Assembly (NCBI GenBank): GCA_007449985.2
Contig: VIIQ02000001.1
Span: 1 to 64,000, forward strand
Direction of reading: 5' to 3'
Length of the DNA stretch: 64,000 nt
DNA from: Desmodesmus armatus
Lineage: Eukaryota; Chlorophyta; Chlorophyceae; Sphaeropleales; Scenedesmaceae
The notes below the pieces were generated by a model. The model did no database searches. It saw only the letters and a program-made list of their open reading frames with translations, and was not told where the DNA came from. The translations under genes were made by a program, and so were the position numbers. Of the stretch, positions 57,417 to 64,000 are shown in pieces; the first letter of the stretch is position 1, and every line of letters begins with the position of its first letter.

Positions 57417-60400
57417 CGGTGACGACAGCAGGGTGACCCAAGTCCGAAAGAAACTGCCCCGGCTTGCCTAGGCAGTAGCTTGATAGCGTGATCAGGATGC
57501 TGCAGCGATTCTGCAGTGCTTGGCAGGCACCCGTACTGCCCCTACTGTACTGAATTCCACATATGTGGGCGTGCTGCACAACACCGAATCCCCCCGCCTT
57601 CAAATAAGCCTCGCCTGTGCGAGTGCCACCTGGCAGACTGCCTTGCAGTCAGTGATGTGCAGACGTGTAGACATGCATGTGCTTTGCAACCCCATCCCAA
57701 ACCAAATGTTGTCGCCATCAAAGCTCGCTTGATGCTTGTCAACAGACAAGCTCACGCTTGATGCTTGTCAACAAACAAGCTTACGCAATTCCCCCCCCCC
57801 CCCAAACACACACAAACATGGGGGCACCCCCCCCCCCCCCAAAAAAACACACAAACATGGGGGCAACATGGGCAGCCCACCTGTGCGAGCGCCACGTGGC
57901 AGACTCCCTTGTAGTCGGGGTTAGCCTTGAAGTTGCTGCGGTCCTTGATGTCATAAAAGTACTTGATGTCGTACTTGGTGGCCATCTCCCTACGGTGGTG
58001 GGAGGTGGGGGAGGGGGGGGGGGGGAGGGCAGGACGGGTGTAACCCTGGCCTAGGTGACCTATGGAACCTGCCTACACACGCTGCTGGTGGTGAAACACA
58101 ACCCGCTGCACTGCAGCGGTGAAGTTCACACCCCGCTGCAGTTACAACCCCGTGGAGGCCCCTCCAGCGAATCTCAAGGTCGACTCTTCCTCCTGCTGCA
58201 CTGAAACCAACAGGCCACTTCACGAAAAGTGACAAAGAAGGGGCACACCCCTGGCGCAATCAGCGCAGGGCCTCCACCCCACCAGACTGCCCCGCCCTGG
58301 CTGCCCCCCACCTGAGGATGTCCACGTTGCGGTTAGCACGTGGGTCAGCGGTGAAGATGTAGTGGTCCGGGATGATCACCACACGCTCATTGTCCCACAG
58401 CTGCACACACATACGCCAATACACAGCAGCAGACAGGTGCCATCAGTTGATGATAAAATTTGCCCCGTGGCGAGCATGACGGGGTAGGCCATCCCTGCCA
58501 CGCTGCCTGCGGCTGCAAATCGCCCTGTGGCGAGCATGACGGGGTAGGCCATCCCTGCCACGCTGCCTGCGGCTGCAAATCGCCCTGTGGCGAGCATGAC
58601 GGGGTAGGCCATCCCTGCCACGCTGCCTGCGGCTGCAAATCGCCCTGTGGCGAGCATGACGGGGTAGGCCATCCCTGCCACGCTGCCTGCGGCTGCAAAT
58701 CGCCCTGTGGCGAGCATGACGGGGTAGGCCATCCCTGCCACGCTGCCTGCGGCTGCAAATCGCCCTGTGGCGAGCATGACGGGGTAGGCCATCCCTGCCA
58801 CGCTGCCTGCGGCTGCAAATCGCCCTGTGGCGAGCATGACGGGGTAGGCCATCCCTGCCACGCTGCCTGCGGCTGCAAATCGCCCTGTGGCGAGCATGAC
58901 GGGGTAGGCCATCCCCGCCACGCTGCCTGCGGCTGCAACTCCCAAGGTGCTTGCCCACATGCAGTCTTGAGGCCAATTCCCTTTACCAACCACCGCCATC
59001 ACTCCCTATGTGGTGCCCATACCCTATATGGTGCCAATACAAACACCCAACCACCACATGATAACTGAAATCTGTTGAGTACGCGTCACGCGTCAACCCA
59101 CCTTGGCATTCTCTCCAAACTCCTTCTGGAAGATGCTGGGGCCGCACACATTGTGTCATCAGCTTGTCAACTCCTGCTGGCATGTGTGAAGTCTTCCCCC
59201 CCCCCCCCCTGGCTCACCTCTCCCCCCCCCCCCTTTTGGCTGTCTGCCCCCCCCCCCTGTTGGGGGTACACGTCACATGTCGACCCACCTTAGCGTTCTC
59301 TCCGAACTCCTTCTGGAAGATGCCAAAGGTGCCGGGACCGCACACGTCGTGGGTCATCAGCTTGTCAACACGCGTCCAGATGTTCTGTTGATAAAGAAAA
59401 CACACGCAACAGGCAGGCAGGCACGCATGCAGGGGTGAATAGGCTGGAGGTGCAGACCAGCTTGACACATGCCATTGAGTGCATGCAACGAACATAGTGC
59501 CCCCCCCCCTCGAGGGCAAACACGGGGCTGTGCGAAAAGGACAAGTCCACAACATGGAGTGCCGCTCAAACACACCGACAGCCACTAAGTTGTTGCCACT
59601 TGCTGTCCAGCTGGCTCTAGCAGCTGGCTGGCTGGCTTTAGCAGCTGGCTTTAGCAGCTGGCTTTAGCAGACACATCCCTGTCGGTGCCCCGCCCTCCCC
59701 AACTCCTGCATCGCCCTGCATACCTCCTGCTACCCCTGCACCGGCTGCTACCCCTGTACCAGCTGCTACCAAGTCCGGCCATAGAGGCAATGTGACATCG
59801 CCACTCCTGATCCATATCCTGATCCAAAAACATCCCACCCCCCCCCCCCCTAGGGGTTGGGGAACAGTACGCGTCACACATGTCCCATGTGCCAGCTGCT
59901 GTCACGGGGGACACCGCCACTCCTGCTGCTCTGCAAGCGTCCCCCATCCCAAACCCCATACCCCCTTCTGCTGCTCTGCAAGTGTCCCCCATCCCAAACC
60001 CGAAACCCCTTTCTGCTGCTCTGCAAGCGTCCCCCATCCCAAACCCATACCCCCTTCTGCTGCTCTGCAAGTGTCCCCCATCCCAAACCCGAAACCCCCT
60101 TCTGCTGCTCTGCAAGTGTCCCCCATCCCAAACCAGAAACCCCTTCTGCTGCTCTGCAAGTGTCCCCCATCCCAAACCCGAAACCCCCTTCTGCTGCTCT
60201 GCAAGCGTTCCCCATCCCAAACCCCAAACCCCCTTCTACTGCTCTGCAAGCGTTCCCCATCCAGCAGCACCCTGGCGATGAAGTAGGGAATCCGGGAGCA
60301 GTAACAGCTCACTAAAACCCTACTGCATTGCCAGGATGCTGCTGGATGGGGGGGACGCCTGACCCCTTTGCCAGCTGCTAACATTCCTGCTGCTCTAAGA

Positions 60401-62542
60401 ACGCCCCCTATCCCAGCCTATCAAACCCCCCTAGTGCTTTGCCCGGGTGCTGCTGGCGCAAGAGCGTCCCACACACCTGACCCCTGTGCCAGCTGCTCAC
60501 AGACTCGATATCGCCCACTCCTGCTGCTCTGAGAGCATCACACATCCCGCCCCCAACCTCTGATTCATTGCTAGGCTGCGCAAAAGCGTCCCACATCCCC
60601 GCCCTGCCCCCCCTCTTTGTTGCCAAGGTGCTGCTGGCGCACCACGCCTGACCCCTGTGCCAGCTGCTAACAGAGTCGATATTGCCACTCCTGCTGATCT
60701 AAGAGGGTTCAACATCCCTCCCACATCCCAGCCCCAACCTCTCATTCACTGTCCGGCTGCACAGGTGCGAACACCCCCCCCCCCCCTAATGCTTTGCCCG
60801 AGTGCAGCTGCTGGCGCACAACGCCTGACCCCTGTGCCAGCTGCTACCAGGGTTGAAATCGCCACTCCTGATGCTCTGAGAACATCCTACATCCCTCCCA
60901 CGTCCCGCCCCCCAACCTCCGACTCATTGCCAGGCTGCGCAGCATCGACCCCCATCCCCCCCCCCCCACTTTAATTCATTGCCAGGGTGCTGCTGGTGCG
61001 TCATGCCTGACCCCTGTGCCAGCTGCTGTGCCAGCTGCTGCCAAAGGCGGACACTGCCCCTCGTGCGTCTCCCATCCCAGCCACCCTAGTGAAAATCCCA
61101 TGGTGCGTTGCCAGGGTGATGCTGGTGCGACACGCCTTATCCCTGTGCCACCTGCTACCAGAGCCAATATCGCCACTACTGCTGCTTTGAGAGTGTCCCC
61201 CATCCCGGCCTCCCCCCCCCCCCCTAGTTCGTTGCCAGGGTGCGGCTGGCGCGTCACGCCTGATCCCTGTGCCAGCTGCTATCAGGTTGGACATCGCCAC
61301 TCCTGCTGCTCTGAGAGCATCCCACATCCCTCCCACAGCCCGCCCCAACCTCTGATTCATTCCCAGGCTGCGCAGGAGCATTCCACACCCATGCCCTTCC
61401 CCCTGATTCATTGCCAGGGGTGCTGCTCGTGTGCCACCCCGGCCCACCCAGCTCGCCTACTGCTTTGACAAATCTCACATTTTGCCCCCAAAACCCCGGC
61501 TCGTTGCCAGGGGTGCTGCTTGCGCATACCGTCTGCACACCCAGCTGCTGGAAGGACTGCTATTACTCACCACCTCCGGCAGCCTTGTGGCTTGCCACGC
61601 CTGCCGGAGCCTCACTATGTTACAGTGACTCACTCTATTGCAACTGCCAGTGTGACACTAACTCAAACATGTAAACACATCAGTGCAGCAGCACTTCCCA
61701 CCCGCGCACCTGGCCAGGCACCACGAGACCGTTATCGCTGTGCTTTGCCAGAATCTTCTCTGTCATAGTCATGGGGGACTTGACCTGCATCAACATCAAC
61801 GGGAAAGCACAGGCCCATGCTCAGCACCACCCCTACACTCCCTCGGTATGCAGCACGGTCTGCCATATGGATGCCGCACTGCTTGGCTGGGCGTGTTGGG
61901 TGTGCCAGAAACTGCTGCTGTCCTGCGATGCGCTGCTGCGCTGTGTCGTCAGCAGGGGAATCACTGGCAGAAAGAGTCACTGCTGAACATCATCTGTCCA
62001 GCAGGTCGTGCCCCTGGCATGGCATGCGGGGCAATGGTGCTGGGACCAGCTGCTATACGTCTGCTGCCGTGCCCTTCGACTCTTCTAACCGCTGCTGACT
62101 GTGCAGATCAGCACTGCATAGCAGCAGCTGTGCCCCTAGTGCTGCTACTCACAGATCCAGTGCTGGCAGGGGAGCGTGACGTGGTTGGGGGTGCAACCAC
62201 TGCATTGACCTTCACTGCAGTCCTGGAGACGCTGCCTGCCCGAACCTTGCCTGCAGACAGCAAAGAACAGACCCATGAGGTCGTGGTACAGCAGCAACAG
62301 ACGCCAAAACAGTAGGGCTTGTTTCGCTGCTCTGGGCCTCTGTGACAGCCCTGTTGTTGTCCGATGACCCCAAATTAGAGATCGTGCGCGCATGGTGTGC
62401 CGAGAGCACCACAGGGCAAGCGCGGTGCCCTTCCGCTCTGCAGGCTGGAACTGCTGCTCGACCGATGGGACACCCTCTCATCGCACGTCCATGTTCAATC
62501 AAGTGCAACATATCGGCAAGGCTCATCACCTTGGGCCTGCAT
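53194..62542 (-). CDS. LEU1L: 3-isopropylmalate dehydratase large subunit (plastid)
   Basis: Exons: 62542-62530, 62250-62153, 61784-61710, 59384-59289, 58400-58312, 57989-57881, 56611-56471, 56225-56151, 55829-55775, 55537-55351, 54861-54743, 53824-53727, 53490-53194; 483 aa with all phases consistent. It catalyses isomerisation of 2- to 3-isopropylmalate in leucine synthesis, with a separately encoded small subunit. Family marks: [30 protein letters not shown] (about 172), [28 protein letters not shown] and PSCAACLGG. Cys351, Cys420 and Cys423 are the expected [4Fe-4S] ligands, so the enzyme should be active. The first ~37 residues ([20 protein letters not shown]) are Ser/Val/Arg-rich and lack acidic residues, like a chloroplast transit peptide. 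The 13-nt first exon (MQAQ) is the least certain. Intron 3 (2.3 kb) and intron 6 are swollen by tandem repeats. Confidence 0.93.
53942..53975 (-). repeat. copy of dehydratase exon 12 start with acceptor
   Basis: CACCCAG|GTGGCAAGACCGAGGAT (start at 53962) repeats the true exon 12 start (53824) 138 bases upstream. Codons GGKTED are kept, then the copy diverges. Confidence 0.7.
54603..54629. repeat. 27-bp perfect palindrome
   Basis: TTCGAATCACAGTG followed by ACTGTGATTCGAA, perfectly self-complementary around one central base. It lies in dehydratase intron 11. Confidence 0.8.
55121..55180 (-). repeat. copy of dehydratase exon 10 3' edge, donor lost
   Basis: [20 protein letters not shown] matches the true [20 protein letters not shown], 227 bases away. 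The donor GTAAGC has become TTGAGT and an in-frame stop follows. Confidence 0.75.
56503..57420 (-). repeat. eight-copy array of dehydratase exon 7 5' edge with acceptor and CTG tract
   Basis: Acceptor plus exon start (CCATTACAG|GAGGGCCACTG, codons [18 protein letters not shown]) occurs with first exon bases at 56611 (true exon), 56703, 56801, 56917, 57033, 57149, 57244 and 57345. Intervals are 92, 98, 116, 116, 116, 95 and 101. Each copy is preceded by a (CTG)n tract acting as polypyrimidine tract. Each but the true one stops after about 55 exon bases and runs into the next CTG tract without a donor. Confidence 0.92.
57604..57645 (-). repeat. copy of dehydratase exon 6 3' edge
   Basis: GTGGCACTCGCACAG followed by GCGAGG repeats the true exon end VALAQ|GTGGGC (57881), 277 bases away, with the donor changed from GT to GC. 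Confidence 0.65.
58465..58938. repeat. 60-bp satellite, eight near-identical copies
   Basis: The unit contains GCGAGCATGACGGGGTAGGC and CACGCTGCCTGCGGCTGCAA. Copies differ by only a few bases at the array ends, so amplification is recent. It sits in dehydratase intron 4. Because 60 is a multiple of 3, several frames stay open, but no coding signal supports them. Confidence 0.95.
59102..59170 (-). repeat. copy of dehydratase exon 4 3' edge
   Basis: GTTGACAAGCTGATGAC through GAGAATGCCAAG|GTGGGT repeats the true exon end (59289), 187 bases away. An internal deletion shifts the frame. The donor is intact. Confidence 0.75.
59920..60260. repeat. minisatellite, ~50-bp units
   Basis: Seven or so units of CTGCTGCTCTGCAAGCGTCC followed by CCATCCCAAACCCGAAACCC, in dehydratase intron 3. 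Long Pro- or Gly-rich open frames across it are a by-product of the repeat. Confidence 0.85.
60257..60349. repeat. 32-bp-arm foldback in dehydratase intron 3
   Basis: CCATCCAGCAGCACCCTGGC through AGTAGGG pairs with 60318-60349 with three mismatches; the loop is 29 bases. Confidence 0.7.
60370..61440. repeat. higher-order repeats in dehydratase intron 3
   Basis: Units of roughly 110-190 bases share CCTGACCCCTGTGCCAGCTG, ATCGCCACTCCTGCTGCTCT and ATTCATTGCCAGG. Copies are diverged and separated by poly-C runs. Confidence 0.75.
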
Positions 62543-64000
62543 GGTGTTCTGGTGGGAGAGGAACGCCATCTTGATAGCCAACCTCGCACGGGCTCTGCTG
62601 TCTGTTGCAGCCGGAAGATACCGGCTTGAAGCTTTGCTATTGCTACGAAAGGAGGATCGCGACACCTGCATGGACCAACAGGCTGGGGAGAGTCCATGGT
62701 GGGTTATGTAAGGATGACAAATCATCACCCCACAGCCAGGCTCTAGCTCAGGGGTCACCAGCTTGGGCATTTCAAACATGTTCCCTCTGGCCTCACACCA
62801 TACCGACGGGTGTGACTACAGAGACGTTCCTTTCAGGCTTCAACCTCAATGGGTGCCCCACCCACTTGACCACCAGGCGCTAACCTCTGAACTGCAATCT
62901 ACGGAGGCTCTTTTGTGACATGTGAAGGCTGTCAGGTGTGATTCTGGTGGCACTTGTTGGGGAATGTGGCTGCTGCATGAAGTTTTGGACCTGGGAGGGC
63001 CCTGTTGATGTCTTATCCCTCGTGACGCACATTTCCACCATGATCAAGTGTTACCAGCACCTGGGTGACAAGACCCCAGCCATTGCAACAAGTTCCCAAC
63101 ACCCGCTGGACCATTCTGACGCTGCACAGCCATGCTTGGCACCAAGACAGCATCCCTCCAGGGCTACCCCATCAGCTCCCTCCTTCCAAAAAGGAAATTT
63201 GTTACAGAGTTTGTCGACGCTGCACTCGTGTGTGGCTGGTGACGCCATGCTTGTGGGTAAATAGAAAGAGCAAGGCTGCAAGCCCGTTTCAATGTCACAA
63301 CTGTGTGTCACCTGCTCGGCAGGACCAGGACACTGACACAAGCCAATACTCCCATAATGCCACGTCAACAGCCTGCACTGAGCTGACCCATACATGATCT
63401 TCAACAACTTGGCAGTATGGCAACACCAACCACCGCAGCAAGAAGGGTGTAGTCACCCCCAAAGAGCCCACGCTGTACCCAATGGCGTACTACCAGTGGT
63501 CAGCAGCCACTTCCACAGCACTAGCAGGGGCAGTGACAGTGACAAGGTGTTAAACGTGCAGACCTTCCAAGGACCAAGTGCTCACTCAGTGGAGTAATAG
63601 CCAAGGGTAATAGCGAAAGGGTGGGAGATGCACACCCTTGGAAACTCAAATTCTGCCACACCAGGACCTGGACAATCCCAGCCCCTGCCAAACCAGGCTG
63701 CAGAGCCCACTCCCATGCAGGGGCCACTCCAGAGCATCAACAACTGGCCAACTCAGCATGCTAGACAGACACTGTATGTGTCCAAACAATGGTAGCGTCA
63801 ACGTTTGACCAGCTCAAGCAACAGTGGTGCGACCCTGCAGACCACTCAAGGCTGTTTGTGTAAGCTGCACACTCCTGCAACCTAGGTGATGCACCCTGCT
63901 CCCAGTGTAACAAGTGGTGCGGAAGAGAACACAACCCCTGTAACACTCTTGACATGTGTGCAAAAAGGGAAGGGTCTGGGCATGCATCGTCAAACAACAT
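62543..64000. other. no gene recognised; right flank
   Basis: Should contain the dehydratase promoter. Near 63785-64000 the + strand reads TFDQLKQQWCDPADHSRLF and, after a stop, a Cys-rich run (CSQCNKWCGREHNPCN). This might be an exon of a gene that continues beyond the window, but nothing identifies it. Confidence 0.35.

Noticed and set aside
58465..58938. CRISPR-like regular repeat
   Set aside because: The units are contiguous 60-bp copies with no unique spacers, in a eukaryotic intron.
58376..59002. Open frames of 177-208 codons on both strands with 20-residue repeats
   Set aside because: They are the 60-bp satellite read in frame inside dehydratase intron 4; no family match and no splice support.
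59792..60384. Pro-rich and Gly-rich open frames on both strands
   Set aside because: Translations of the minisatellite in dehydratase intron 3.

Overview
The window looks like nuclear DNA of a green alga (Chlorophyta, probably the Chlamydomonas/Volvox order). The signs are intron-dense genes with GT-AG junctions, TGTAA polyadenylation signals, (CTG)n runs used as polypyrimidine tracts, a plant-type HIR gene pair, a plant/algal leucine-biosynthesis gene with a presequence, and a tRNA-Asp-like SINE of the sort described in Chlamydomonas. The species cannot be fixed from sequence alone. All gene models below were spliced by hand. Exon phases were checked and agree throughout the four main multi-exon genes.

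Region 1 (about 1.4-27.1 kb) holds three tandem paralogous blocks. Each starts with a two-exon gene for a low-complexity protein with an acidic N-terminus and a C-terminal leucine zipper, followed by several kb of related non-coding modules. Copy A is frameshifted. In copy B the zipper exon carries a 66-bp retroelement scrap with a stop codon. Only copy C looks intact. Mobile DNA has entered the blocks: a 5'-truncated LINE, a tRNA-derived SINE and a 1.25-kb piggyBac-like element. For the LINE and the piggyBac-like element, paralogous sequence in the window shows the pre-insertion site.

Region 2 (27.5-29.3 kb) is an F-box-like/LRR gene on the + strand. It converges on Region 3 (30.6-42.9 kb, - strand), a 21-exon gene for a Golgi apparatus protein 1 (GLG1)-type membrane protein of 883 aa.

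Region 4 (43.9-52.6 kb) is a divergent pair of HIR (hypersensitive-induced reaction, SPFH/band 7) genes sharing a 362-bp intergenic promoter. The - strand gene contains a 9-nt microexon.

Region 5 (53.2-62.5 kb, - strand) is a 13-exon gene for the large subunit of 3-isopropylmalate dehydratase (483 aa), convergent with the + strand HIR gene. The last 1.5 kb has no recognisable gene.

The most unusual signal is structural. In the GLG1 and isopropylmalate dehydratase genes, exon edges together with their splice site and flanking intron have been tandemly duplicated, leaving rows of partial, mostly decayed exons beside the true exon. The largest case is eight acceptor-plus-exon-start copies at 56.5-57.4 kb. 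Several introns also contain long near-perfect foldbacks that could be small-RNA precursors.
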